Below are positions 16,166 through 24,037 of a stretch of DNA of 64,000 nucleotides, piece after piece. Position numbers and translations under genes: made by a program. The notes under the pieces are model-generated. The model was not told the DNA's origin. It made no database searches and saw nothing but the letters and a program-made list of their open reading frames with translations. Source of the stretch: Microbacterium sp. (lineage in GTDB: Bacteria > Actinomycetota > Actinomycetes > Actinomycetales > Microbacteriaceae); assembly GCA_017306415.1 (NCBI GenBank), contig JAFKIL010000009.1:1-64000 (forward strand), given 5' to 3'. The number at the start of each line of letters is the position of its first letter. Position 1 is the first letter of the stretch.

Positions 16166-17281
16166 ATGACCCATCCCGCTTCCGGATGGCGCGGCTTCAA
16201 TCTCATCGACCTCTTCTCGACGAGCGTGCGCTGGAAGGAGTTCTGGTCGCTCGACGACAGGGGGGAGGTGCCCGAGGAGGACTTCGAGATGATCCGCGAC
16301 CTCGGCTTCACCTTCGTCCGCCTCCCCGTCTCCTACCTGTTCCTCGGCAAGGGACCTTACGGGCGCACGCCCGACCCCGATCGGATGCATCTCGTCGATC
16401 GCGTGATCGCGCTCGGCCAGAAGTACGGCGTGCACGTCTCGCTCAACATCCACCGCGCTCCCGGCTACTGCTGTCTCTCGCCGTCCCAGTTCGACTTCGC
16501 CGAGCGCGACAACCTCTTCACCGACGACGAGCCGCTCGCCGCCTACATCACGTGGTGGCGGACGTTCGCCGAGCGGTATCGCGACGTGCCGAAGGCGGAC
16601 CTGAGCTTCGACCTGCTGAACGAGCCCATCAATGTGGACGAGGTCGCCTTCAACAGGACGTTCCTCCCGGCAATCGAAGCGATCCACGCCGTCAACCCCG
16701 ACCGCTACATCATGGTGGAGGGCAGCTTTCGCGCGCACGGGTCGTTCGACGCGGGAGGCGCCGTCGACATCGTCGAGATGGTCCCGCCGACCGCGGCGGC
16801 GGTCGCGCTGCCGAACGTCATCAGCTCGATGCACCTCTACCACCCGCTCGGGCTCACCCGCTACAACTGCGCGTGGGCGGCACCGAGCGACCTCGAGCCT
16901 CCGACCTGGCCCTATCGACCCAGGCTGGCGTCAGGATCCGCGCCGCGGGTACTGACCGGCGATGAGGCGAAGCTCTGGGACAAGGAGACGCTCAGGGAGC
17001 TGATCGCCCCCTATCTCGAGCTCGTGAAGGCGGGGCATCCGGTGCATGTGGGCGAGATGGGGGCGTGGCCGGGCTTCGCCCACGACGTCTACCTCGACTA
17101 CTGCCGCGACGTCGTCGACCTGCTCGCCGAGAACGGGATCGGGTACGCGCTGTGGGCCTTCCGCGGCCCCTTCGGTGTGATCGACAACGGCTTCGCCGAC
17201 GCCGAGTATGAGACCTACCACGGGCTGTCGCTCGACCGTCAGCTCGCCGACATCCTGAAGAACGAAGGAGCGAGCCGATGA
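16166..17281 (+). CDS. Glycoside hydrolase family 5-like, cytoplasmic
   Basis: This 371-residue (beta/alpha)8 glycosidase has WRGFNLIDLF at the start and FVRLPVSYLF. The acid/base is E153 in LLNEPIN and the nucleophile E297 in VHVGEMGAW, with a late W in YALWAFRGPFGV. These are the clan GH-A landmarks of GH5. There is no signal peptide, so it acts on an imported oligosaccharide. GH5 covers beta-glucan, mannan and other activities, so the substrate is open. The ATG at 16166 has GAAGGAG nine bases upstream; an earlier frame start at 16124 lacks a site. The stop overlaps the ADH start (ATGA). Confidence 0.82.
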   Translation: MTHPASGWRGFNLIDLFSTSVRWKEFWSLDDRGEVPEEDFEMIRDLGFTFVRLPVSYLFLGKGPYGRTPDPDRMHLVDRVIALGQKYGVHVSLNIHRAPGYCCLSPSQFDFAERDNLFTDDEPLAAYITWWRTFAERYRDVPKADLSFDLLNEPINVDEVAFNRTFLPAIEAIHAVNPDRYIMVEGSFRAHGSFDAGGAVDIVEMVPPTAAAVALPNVISSMHLYHPLGLTRYNCAWAAPSDLEPPTWPYRPRLASGSAPRVLTGDEAKLWDKETLRELIAPYLELVKAGHPVHVGEMGAWPGFAHDVYLDYCRDVVDLLAENGIGYALWAFRGPFGVIDNGFADAEYETYHGLSLDRQLADILKNEGASR

Positions 17282-18300
17282 GGGCAGCGATCTTCTACCC
17301 CGACGGCCCGCAGCTCGAGGAGCGGCCGGAACCGACACCGGGCGCTGACGACGCGCTCGTGCAGGTCGAGTACTGCGGGATCTGCGGCAGCGACCTGCAC
17401 GCGGCGGAGCCCGACTTCAGGGCGGGCACGATCATGGGGCACGAGTTCGTCGGCACCGTGCTCGAGGTCGGTGCGGACGTGCGCGAATTCCGCGTAGGCG
17501 ATCGAGTCGCCGTCAATCCGAACGGGGTCGTCTGCGGGCACTGCGAGTTCTGCCGCTCCGGCCGGGCGAACCTATGCGCAGACGTCTGGAAGTACTCGGT
17601 CGGCGTCGCCCGGGACGGCGGGCTCGCGCCGCTGGCGGCCGTGGACCAGCGGACTCTGTATCGCCTGCCCGACGGCGCCTCCTTCCGCCACGCGGCTCTC
17701 GTCGAACCGCTCGCCGTCGCGCTGAGGGCGGTGAAGTCGTCCGGCATCACCCTGGGCGACAACGCCATCGTGTTCGGAGGCGGTCCCATCGGGCTGCTCG
17801 CCACCGCGCTGCTGCGGGCGGGAGGAGCGACCGACATCTCCGTCGTCGAGCCGTCAGCCGTGCGCCGAGAGAAGGCCGTCGCGGTCGGGGCGACGCGGGC
17901 GATCGATCCCGGCGCGGGGCCGCTCGCAGAGCTCCTGGTCGGCCCGCGGCCGCGGTACGGGTTCGACGCCACCGGTGTGCCGGAGGTGGTCAAGGATGCC
18001 GTGGGCGTCCTTGCTCCCGGCGGCACGCTCACCATCTCCGGATGGTCGAAGCGTCTGCCGTCGTTCGCCGCGCAGGACCTCATCTTCAAGGAGATCACCC
18101 TCCGGGGGAGCTTCATCTACACGACTGAGTTCGACGCGGCGCTCGCGATGATCGCGACAGGGCGTATCGACGTGGAGCCGCTGATCTCGGGGGTGCTTCC
18201 TGTCAGCGAGGTGCCGGCGGCGTTCGACGCCATGGGCAACTCTCCCGAGGTCACGAAGTTCCTGATCAGCGATCTGCACGCGGGATCGACGGAGGGCTGA
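17278..18300 (+). CDS. Zinc-dependent medium-chain dehydrogenase
   Basis: This 340-residue MDR enzyme has the catalytic zinc ligands in YCGICGSDLH and GHEFVGTV, and a structural zinc loop with four cysteines (CGHCEFCRSGRANLC). The nucleotide-binding glycines are in VFGGGPIGLLA. It resembles sorbitol/threonine/sugar dehydrogenases, oxidising a secondary alcohol with NAD(P). Placed between GH5 and an SMP-30 lactonase and translationally coupled to GH5, it is a good candidate for oxidising the free sugar to its lactone, or a later hydroxy-acid step. Substrate not readable. Confidence 0.85.
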   Translation: MRAAIFYPDGPQLEERPEPTPGADDALVQVEYCGICGSDLHAAEPDFRAGTIMGHEFVGTVLEVGADVREFRVGDRVAVNPNGVVCGHCEFCRSGRANLCADVWKYSVGVARDGGLAPLAAVDQRTLYRLPDGASFRHAALVEPLAVALRAVKSSGITLGDNAIVFGGGPIGLLATALLRAGGATDISVVEPSAVRREKAVAVGATRAIDPGAGPLAELLVGPRPRYGFDATGVPEVVKDAVGVLAPGGTLTISGWSKRLPSFAAQDLIFKEITLRGSFIYTTEFDAALAMIATGRIDVEPLISGVLPVSEVPAAFDAMGNSPEVTKFLISDLHAGSTEG

Positions 18301-18301
18301 C

Positions 18302-19171
18302 ATGGGAGTTCAGGTCTTCGCGCAGCCCGAGGTCGTCATTCCGTCTGACGCCGAGACCGGTGAGGGGCCCGTCTTCGACCATCGGACGGGCAGGCTTGTG
18401 TGGGTCGACATCCCTAACGGCGGCCTGCTCGAGACGGACCTCGCGTCCGGGAGGACCACGCGGACCTCGCTCGGCACCTCCCTGGGGGCCGCCGTTCCCC
18501 GGGCCGACGCGCAGGGGTTCGCAGTCGCGGTGGCCGACGGGTTCGGCCTCGTCGTCGACGGGGTGCTCGAGCTGGTCGACCGGGCACTGCCCGAAGCGCG
18601 TCGCCGGATGAACGACGCGAAGTGCGACTCGGCCGGTCGGCTCTGGGCGGGCAGCACGCACGTGGAGTACGAGCCCGGCGCCGGCGTGCTGCACCGGTGG
18701 ACGGGGACGGCGCCCAGCGAGGTCGTGCTGACCGGACTCACCCTGCCGAACGGCATCGGCTGGAACGCCGAGGACACCGCCATGTACCTCGTGGACAGCA
18801 TGAGCCATCGGCTCCTGAGCACGACGTTCGACGCGGATGAGGGCGAGATGGGTGAGTTCGCCGAGCTCGCCCGGGTCGACTCCGGTCTGCCCGACGGCCT
18901 CGCCGTGGACGCGGAGGGATGCATCTGGGTCGCTGTGTGGGGCGGCGCGGAGGTGCTGCGGTTCGACCCGCGGGGCCGACTCGTCGGACGGGTGCCGATG
19001 CCCGTCGACCAGCCGTCGAGCTGTGCCTTCGGCGCGGACGGCACTCTCTACATCACGTCCGCCTGGGCTGGTCTCGACGACGACGCCCGCGCGCGTCAGC
19101 CGTTGGCGGGCTCCGTCTTCGCCCTGTCCACGAACACCACGGGCGTGCCCGTGGCGGCATTCGCCCACTGA
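18302..19171 (+). CDS. SMP-30/gluconolactonase family lactonase
   Basis: This 289-residue six-bladed propeller of the SMP-30/LRE family has metal ligands visible as E in TGEGPVFD, N in TLPNGIGWN and D in LPDGLAVD. There is also an N-terminal LVWVDIPNGGLLETD repeat. The family hydrolyses sugar lactones to aldonic acids using a divalent metal. It starts two bases after the ADH stop. With the dehydrogenases and the UxaA-type dehydratase it forms a complete non-phosphorylative sugar oxidation route. Confidence 0.85.
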   Translation: MGVQVFAQPEVVIPSDAETGEGPVFDHRTGRLVWVDIPNGGLLETDLASGRTTRTSLGTSLGAAVPRADAQGFAVAVADGFGLVVDGVLELVDRALPEARRRMNDAKCDSAGRLWAGSTHVEYEPGAGVLHRWTGTAPSEVVLTGLTLPNGIGWNAEDTAMYLVDSMSHRLLSTTFDADEGEMGEFAELARVDSGLPDGLAVDAEGCIWVAVWGGAEVLRFDPRGRLVGRVPMPVDQPSSCAFGADGTLYITSAWAGLDDDARARQPLAGSVFALSTNTTGVPVAAFAH

Positions 19172-19208
19172 CTCTGCGGACGGCGGCGAGGGAGCGATGA
19201 ACTCATCA

Positions 19209-19223
19209 GCACACCTGCTAAGT
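19209..19223 (+). promoter_or_regulatory. Degenerate GntR-type operator before gntR
   Basis: GCACA-CCTGC-TAAGT keeps the right half-site and the spacer of the regulon palindrome, but the left half-site is changed. It lies 48 nt upstream of the regulator gene. A weak site is what one expects for mild autoregulation. Confidence 0.45.
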
Positions 19224-19270
19224 TCTCACGCAGTACGGGTGACTACTCGCACGCGACGGGAAGGGCTGAC

Positions 19271-20029
19271 ATGCCGCGTTCGATCAAGCGCACGTCTCTC
19301 CAGGACCAGGTGACCGAGGCGGTCATCGAACTCATTGCCGAGCGTGACCTGAAACCCGGTGACCAGCTCCCCGGCAGCGCCGAGCTTGCAGACATGATGA
19401 ATGTGAGCCTGCCTGTGGTGCGCGAGGCTATCGCGGGGCTCGCCGCGATCGGGTTGCTCGAGAGACACCAGGGGCGCGAAGCCACGCTCGGAACCCCGAA
19501 CGCCTCGCACCTGAGCCGGCTCTTCTCCCTCAGGCTTGTGGGAGCCGGCGTCGAGGACGAGAAGATGCAGCAGTTCCGCGAGATCGTCGAGGTGGGCAAC
19601 GCCCGGCTCGCCGCGCTCAATCGCACAGACGAGCAGCTCGCGACGCTCGACGAGGCGATGACCGTGCTGGCTGCCGCCGACAACGCCGACGCGCTGTACG
19701 CCGCCGACGTCGCCTTCCATGCGGCGGTCGCACGCGCCGCCGACAACGACCTGCTCGAGCTCACCCTCGAGTCCCTCGAGCCTCTGCTCTGGCGCCTCCG
19801 CCGCCGGACGTGGAACGGGTGGGTGAACGCGGGGGGCGGTCTCGCGAGCATCGTGGACGCCCACCGCGTGATACTCGAGGCGATCCGCCAAGGCGATCCG
19901 GATGCGGCCGCCGCCGCCATGACAGATCACCTGACGCAGGCGCGTACCGGCCTCGAAGCCTCGCAACGCGCCGGCAATCCCGATGCCGGGCCGAGCGCGG
20001 GGTTCCCGGCTGCGGAGAAGAGCGCGTAG
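19271..20029 (+). CDS. GntR-family regulator, FadR subfamily
   Basis: This 252-residue regulator has an N-terminal winged helix (LKPGDQLPGSAELADMMN, then VSLPVVREAIAGLAAIGLLE) and an all-helical FCD effector domain. The latter's metal/ligand histidines include DVAFHAAVARA and DAHRVIL. FadR-type regulators commonly sense carboxylic or sugar acids, which fits a sugar-acid pathway. It lies between the oxidation operon and the dehydratase genes and is the natural binder of the five ACTTA-N5-TAAGT sites. A GGAAGGG site precedes the ATG. Confidence 0.85.
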   Translation: MPRSIKRTSLQDQVTEAVIELIAERDLKPGDQLPGSAELADMMNVSLPVVREAIAGLAAIGLLERHQGREATLGTPNASHLSRLFSLRLVGAGVEDEKMQQFREIVEVGNARLAALNRTDEQLATLDEAMTVLAAADNADALYAADVAFHAAVARAADNDLLELTLESLEPLLWRLRRRTWNGWVNAGGGLASIVDAHRVILEAIRQGDPDAAAAAMTDHLTQARTGLEASQRAGNPDAGPSAGFPAAEKSA

Positions 20030-20037
20030 ATCGGCTG

Positions 20038-21243
20038 CTAGGCCGCCGGCAGGCAGGACGGGCCGAGCGGCTCGAACGACTTGTAGCCGAGTGTGAACTC
20101 GCGGTGGCCCATCTCTTCGGACTTCGTCTGCTCACCGCCTGCCACACGCGCCACGAGGTCGACGATCTCATCGCCGACGGAGGAGATCGTCGCGTCGGCC
20201 GAGAGGATGGCGCCCGCGTTGACGTCCATGTCGCCGGGCATCCGGGCATACGTGTCGGGGTTCGCGCACACCTTGATCACGGGCGAGATCGCCGAGCCGA
20301 CGACGGAGCCGCGCCCCGTGGTGAACAGGACGATGTGTGCGCCGCAGGCGATCATCTCGATGACCGTGGCGGTGTCGTTGATGTTCGGGAAGCCCCAGCG
20401 GATCTCGCCGTCCGGCACCGGGTCCATCAGATACAGGCCGGGTAGGGTCGGCTGCACGGCCGGCTTGAGCAGCCCGACGATCGGCGACGACCCGCTCTTG
20501 GCGTAGGCGCCGATCGACTTCTCCTCGATCGTGGTGAGCCCGCCTTCATAGTTCCCGGGCGAGAAGCTGCCGTGTCCCATCTGGTGGTAATAGACCGAAG
20601 CCTTCTCCACAGTGCCGATGAGCTCGCGGCCCAGCTCGGGGGAACCGGCACGGCTCGCCATGTGGCTCTCGGTGCCGAGCAGTTCGCCGGGCTCCTCGAA
20701 GATGCAGGTCGCGCCCCGCTCGACGAGGCGGTCGAACGCGTAGCCGACGGCCGGATTCGCCGTGATGCCGCTCGTGCCGTCCGACCCGCCGCACTCCGCG
20801 CCGATCACGAGGTCGGAGAAGTGCACTTCGGTGCGCGGCGTCGCCGCGATGTGCGCGAGACCGCGCGCCACGGCCTCGATGCCGAGTGTCACGGTGGGCT
20901 TGGACCCGCCCACTCCCTGAATGACGATGGTCTCGCTCCATCGGCCGCTTGCCCGGATCGACGCGGCCAGGCTTTCGCGGTCGAAGCTCTCGCAGCCGAG
21001 GGAGACGAGGAGGACGCCGCCGACGTTCGGATGCGTGCAGAGCGCGGTGAGCATCTGATGGGCGTAGCTGTTCGGGTAGCAGCCGGGGAAGCCGATGACC
21101 TCGACTTCTTCATCGGGGAAGTGCGATGCGATCGCGTTGGACGCGTGGTGCGCACACTCCACGAGGTACGCGACGAGGATCACATTCCGGATGCCCTTGC
21201 GGCCGTCCTGCCGCGCATAGCCGGGGAGAGAAGCTGTCGACAT
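20038..21243 (-). CDS. UxaA-family dehydratase, large (catalytic) subunit
   Basis: This 401-residue protein matches the C-terminal catalytic part of altronate/galactarate dehydratases (YARQDGRKGIRNVILVAYLVE, then GFPGCYPN, VSLGCESFD and the GAECGGSDGTSGI motif, ending PVIKVCANPDTY and DMDVNAGAI). The family removes water from sugar acids to give 2-keto-3-deoxy acids, using iron. In many bacteria the SAF domain is fused at the N-terminus; here it is a separate gene just upstream. The same two-subunit layout occurs in sulfolactate sulfo-lyase (SuyAB), so that reaction cannot be excluded. The context strongly favours a sugar acid. Confidence 0.82.
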   Translation of the reverse strand: MSTASLPGYARQDGRKGIRNVILVAYLVECAHHASNAIASHFPDEEVEVIGFPGCYPNSYAHQMLTALCTHPNVGGVLLVSLGCESFDRESLAASIRASGRWSETIVIQGVGGSKPTVTLGIEAVARGLAHIAATPRTEVHFSDLVIGAECGGSDGTSGITANPAVGYAFDRLVERGATCIFEEPGELLGTESHMASRAGSPELGRELIGTVEKASVYYHQMGHGSFSPGNYEGGLTTIEEKSIGAYAKSGSSPIVGLLKPAVQPTLPGLYLMDPVPDGEIRWGFPNINDTATVIEMIACGAHIVLFTTGRGSVVGSAISPVIKVCANPDTYARMPGDMDVNAGAILSADATISSVGDEIVDLVARVAGGEQTKSEEMGHREFTLGYKSFEPLGPSCLPAA

Positions 21244-21249
21244 CGTCGT

Positions 21250-21588
21250 CTACTCCGATTCCGGCGGGACGTCGCCCCGCTCGTGTGTGGGGATGTACTG
21301 GCTGGTGAGGTTGTGGAGATGAATGTGCTCGAAGCGTGCGATCGGCACCGTCGCGACCCCGATGGGCACCGCGAGTTTCGTCACGATCTCACCCGGTTCG
21401 ATCGTGCGTCGGGCGATCTTGTGGCCGGGGGTGAGGGGGACGGCGACCGTCCACGGGTCGCCCCCGACGTCGACCACCGAACCGGCGTTCACGTCGCGCG
21501 TGACGACATAGCAGTTGTCTGTCGGGTCGAGCAGGATGAGGCCAGCGCGAGCAAGCTCGATGGCATCCTCGCGGGTGTGCGTCGGCAT
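21250..21588 (-). CDS. UxaA-family dehydratase, small SAF-domain subunit
   Basis: This 112-residue protein has the SAF fold seen at the N-terminus of altronate dehydratase: NCYVVTRDVNAG, LTPGHKIARRTI, then FEHIHLHNLTSQYIP. The conserved HxxN region and basic residues bind substrate with the large subunit. The gene is followed after 6 nt by the large subunit and preceded by operator 4, so both subunits are made as one regulated minus-strand operon. Separate small and large subunits also occur in SuyAB sulfo-lyase. Confidence 0.8.
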   Translation of the reverse strand: MPTHTREDAIELARAGLILLDPTDNCYVVTRDVNAGSVVDVGGDPWTVAVPLTPGHKIARRTIEPGEIVTKLAVPIGVATVPIARFEHIHLHNLTSQYIPTHERGDVPPESE

Positions 21589-21620
21589 CGATCGTCCCTC
21601 CTCTTCGCTCAGCCTACACT

Positions 21621-21635
21621 ACTTATCTGCTAAGT
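21621..21635 (-). promoter_or_regulatory. GntR-type operator 4, before the dehydratase operon
   Basis: ACTTA-TCTGC-TAAGT is a perfect inverted repeat 32 nt upstream of the small-subunit start. On the minus strand the context ATCAACTTAGCAGATAAGTA is nearly identical to operator 2 at 9472. A TAGTGT box follows immediately, so the repressor would block the -10 region. Confidence 0.7.
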
Positions 21636-21779
21636 TGATGGGCCTTGGGGGAGAGTCATCGCGAGCCGCATCGACCGATCTCGGGCGCACCGACGATGGG
21701 CAGATCGCGGACCCGCGTGAACGCCGAACCGCACGGTCTGTACTCAAGGCGAGCTCGCGGCGGCTGTTCGTCGGGGCTG

Positions 21780-21785
21780 TAATCT
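21780..21785 (+). promoter_or_regulatory. -10 box TAATCT of a leaderless gene
   Basis: TAATCT ends 6 nt before the GTG at 21792 and no ribosome site is present. Confidence 0.55.
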
Positions 21786-21791
21786 GAGCGC

Positions 21792-22571
21792 GTGCCTGAC
21801 TATCACCCGAATCCAGCCGGGCGGATTCTTCACCTCGTGGACAGCACGCTGGAGTCCGGTGGTGCCGAACTTCTGCGGGAGATCTGGTTGGACTACTTCC
21901 AGGTCTCCAACGAGACCGACTACCTCGCTGCTCTCGTCACCGTACTCAATGTGTCGGCCGAAGCGCGTAAACAGCTCCTTGCACTCAAGCGGACGTTCAT
22001 TCCCCGCGACCAGGCGGTCGAACCGTTCCACACCTTCGAGAAGTTCGTCCACGAGTACGCAAAAGTGCCCGTCGCGGTCGACCAGTTCCGCAAGACGATG
22101 CAACCGCGACGGGACATGCTTCTCTCGACGAGCGAGATCCTGGACGAGTTCTACCCCACCGCGGTGACGAGCGAGGTCACCCTCGATCGCATCCGCAACC
22201 TCGCCTATGAGATCGCCACCGAGGTGACGCAAGACGGGAGCCTCGACACGGAGCTCCGCGCCGTGCTGCTCCGTTATGCGCACAACCTCATGCGGTTGGT
22301 CGACATGTACAAGGTGACAGGCGGGGCGGCGCTGAAGGATGAGGCAGACCGCTTCTTCGCCGAGGCCTGGCGCACGGAGACTCTCAAGAGGGCACCGGAG
22401 TCGCTCTGGAAGAAGGCGATGGGAGTGACCGGAGTCGTGCTGACCGCTGTCGACGTGTTCGTCGCGCCTCAACACGTCACGGAGGCGATCGACTTCTACC
22501 TGAACGCCGGAACGACATCTATCAGCATCGAGGCGCCTGCTCCCGACTACGTGATCGAACAGACCGACTGA
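21792..22571 (+). CDS. Hypothetical protein, leaderless
   Basis: This 259-residue largely helical soluble protein has no recognised domain. Segments such as SAEARKQLLALKRTFIP and TVEVTQ-like amphipathic helices suggest a protein-binding or structural role, but nothing definite. It is not part of the sugar regulon: it lies beyond operator 4 on the other strand and has its own leaderless promoter. Composition is a little less GC-rich than the neighbours. Function unknown. Confidence 0.6.
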   Translation: MPDYHPNPAGRILHLVDSTLESGGAELLREIWLDYFQVSNETDYLAALVTVLNVSAEARKQLLALKRTFIPRDQAVEPFHTFEKFVHEYAKVPVAVDQFRKTMQPRRDMLLSTSEILDEFYPTAVTSEVTLDRIRNLAYEIATEVTQDGSLDTELRAVLLRYAHNLMRLVDMYKVTGGAALKDEADRFFAEAWRTETLKRAPESLWKKAMGVTGVVLTAVDVFVAPQHVTEAIDFYLNAGTTSISIEAPAPDYVIEQTD

Positions 22572-22602
22572 AGAGCCATCTGCCGCCTGGCCGCCCGCAC
22601 AG

Positions 22603-22608
22603 TAGGGT
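22603..22608 (+). promoter_or_regulatory. -10 box TAGGGT of a leaderless gene
   Basis: TAGGGT ends exactly 6 nt before the ATG at 22615. Confidence 0.5.
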
Positions 22609-22614
22609 GTTCCG

Positions 22615-23199
22615 ATGCGGCACCTGCGCGAGATCGTCCTTCTGTCGGCCGTCGCCGTCCTGCTCAGCGGATGTGCGGCCAGCGCGGCTGGCCCGGGGGA
22701 GGCCTCCTCCGAACGAGCCGCCCCCTCGGCATCCCCGTCACCGACCGTCGAGGTCGATACTGCCGCCGTCGCGAAGGCCGACGCATGGTTGCGGGATGCC
22801 GTCCTCCCGCCGGGAGCCGTGCCGGCCGACGAGGTTCCCGACGCGCCGCCCGTCCGCAGCCAGAGCAACTACGTCTCGCCGTGCTCGCCGATCGAGGAGC
22901 GGAACGGCTACTGGATCGTGAAGGGCATGGATGTCGTCGATGCGGCGACCTGGCTGAGCTCCCATCCGACCGGGGGGCTCACCGTCACCACCCCGCCCCC
23001 GGCTCGCAGTGACACCGCGATCGACGGTGCCTCGGTGGCCAACGCCGCCACCTGGGACTCGCTCGAAGGCATCGCTTGGCAGATCACGCGGATGGAAGAC
23101 GGAGTGCTCATCCGTGCCCAGATCGACGTGTTCACGAAGACGACGATCTGTCCGTCGCTCCCGCCCGGCGAACACTACGGGGGAATCGGCCAGGGGTGA
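22615..23199 (+). CDS. Hypothetical secreted lipoprotein
   Basis: This 194-residue protein has a typical lipoprotein leader (VLLSAVAVLLSGC, acylated cysteine at residue 20), then a Ser/Ala/Pro linker and a soluble domain with C-terminal cysteine and proline pairs (TTICPSLPPGEHYG). It would be anchored outside the cytoplasmic membrane. The family is not recognised. The start codon follows a TAGGGT box by 6 nt, so it is leaderless. Confidence 0.65.
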   Translation: MRHLREIVLLSAVAVLLSGCAASAAGPGEASSERAAPSASPSPTVEVDTAAVAKADAWLRDAVLPPGAVPADEVPDAPPVRSQSNYVSPCSPIEERNGYWIVKGMDVVDAATWLSSHPTGGLTVTTPPPARSDTAIDGASVANAATWDSLEGIAWQITRMEDGVLIRAQIDVFTKTTICPSLPPGEHYGGIGQG

Positions 23200-23228
23200 C
23201 ACCGGGGCTGCCCGTCCCTCTTGCCGTT

Positions 23229-23266
23229 CGTTCGGTACCGTGCAAAACTCGTTCGGTACCGAACGA
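23229..23266. promoter_or_regulatory. Two tandem palindromic operators before the SDR gene
   Basis: TCGTTCGGTACCGAACGA at 23249-23266 is a perfect 18-bp palindrome. A second copy with only the left half intact (CGTTCGGTACCG) lies at 23229-23240. Their centres are 21 bp apart, two helical turns, so two dimers could bind the same face. The likely binder is the MarR protein of the same operon. Confidence 0.7.
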
Positions 23267-23278
23267 ATGGAGCATGAA

Positions 23279-24037
23279 ATGACCCTCGACCGCATCGCAC
23301 TGATCACGGGCGCGAACCAAGGTGTCGGGTTCCAGGTCGCGAAGGAGCTCGTGGCGAACGGCGTCACCGTTCTCCTGGGCTCGCGTGACGCCGCCAAGGG
23401 CGCGGCTGCGGCTCAGGAGATCGGCGAGGGTGCCCTCCCGATCCAGATCGACATCACCGACAGCGCTTCGATCCACGCGGCGCAGGCGCGTATCGAGAGG
23501 GAGTTCGGTCGCCTCGACCTCCTCGTCAACAACGCCGGGATCTCGCGCGCCGCTCGATCCGACGGCGACTTCCTCGAGGGATACGCGGCGGCGAACAAGG
23601 CCAGCACCGCATCCCTGGATGAGATCCGCGCGGTCTGGGAGACGAACGTTTTCGGCACGCTCGCCGTGTACCAGGCGATGCTCCCGCTGCTGCGGAAGTC
23701 GTCCGACGCGCGGATCGTGAACGTCTCTAGCGGTGTCGGGTCCCTCACGGCCAACGCCGACCCGAGCTACCCGTACCACTCCATGTACGGCCCCGTGTAT
23801 CCGGCATCCAAGACGGCGGAGAATGCCATCACCCTCGCGATCATGGTCGAGCTGGAGGACGCCGACATCAAGGTGAACCTGGTGTCACCCGCGTTCACCG
23901 CCACGAACCTCAACGCGTTCGCGGGGACCGAGTCGGTGGAGGACGGATCCCGCGAGGTGGTGCGCGTCTGCCTCCTCGGCCCGGACGGACCGAGCGGCAC
24001 CTTCACCCGCTGGGAGAACCAGAGCATCCCGTGGTGA
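23279..24037 (+). CDS. Short-chain dehydrogenase/reductase
   Basis: This 252-residue SDR has TGANQGVGFQVAKEL at the N-terminus, LVNNAGISR, a catalytic serine in NVSSGVG and Y-P-A-S-K in VYPASKTAEN. The insert before the serine and the glutamine after the glycine motif resemble carbonyl-reductase-like SDRs that detoxify aldehydes or quinones. The ATG at 23279 is chosen because GGAG lies six bases upstream; the ATG at 23267 is inside the operator. The stop overlaps the MarR start, so the pair is co-translated and probably de-repressed by a ligand of the regulator. Confidence 0.82.
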   Translation: MTLDRIALITGANQGVGFQVAKELVANGVTVLLGSRDAAKGAAAAQEIGEGALPIQIDITDSASIHAAQARIEREFGRLDLLVNNAGISRAARSDGDFLEGYAAANKASTASLDEIRAVWETNVFGTLAVYQAMLPLLRKSSDARIVNVSSGVGSLTANADPSYPYHSMYGPVYPASKTAENAITLAIMVELEDADIKVNLVSPAFTATNLNAFAGTESVEDGSREVVRVCLLGPDGPSGTFTRWENQSIPW

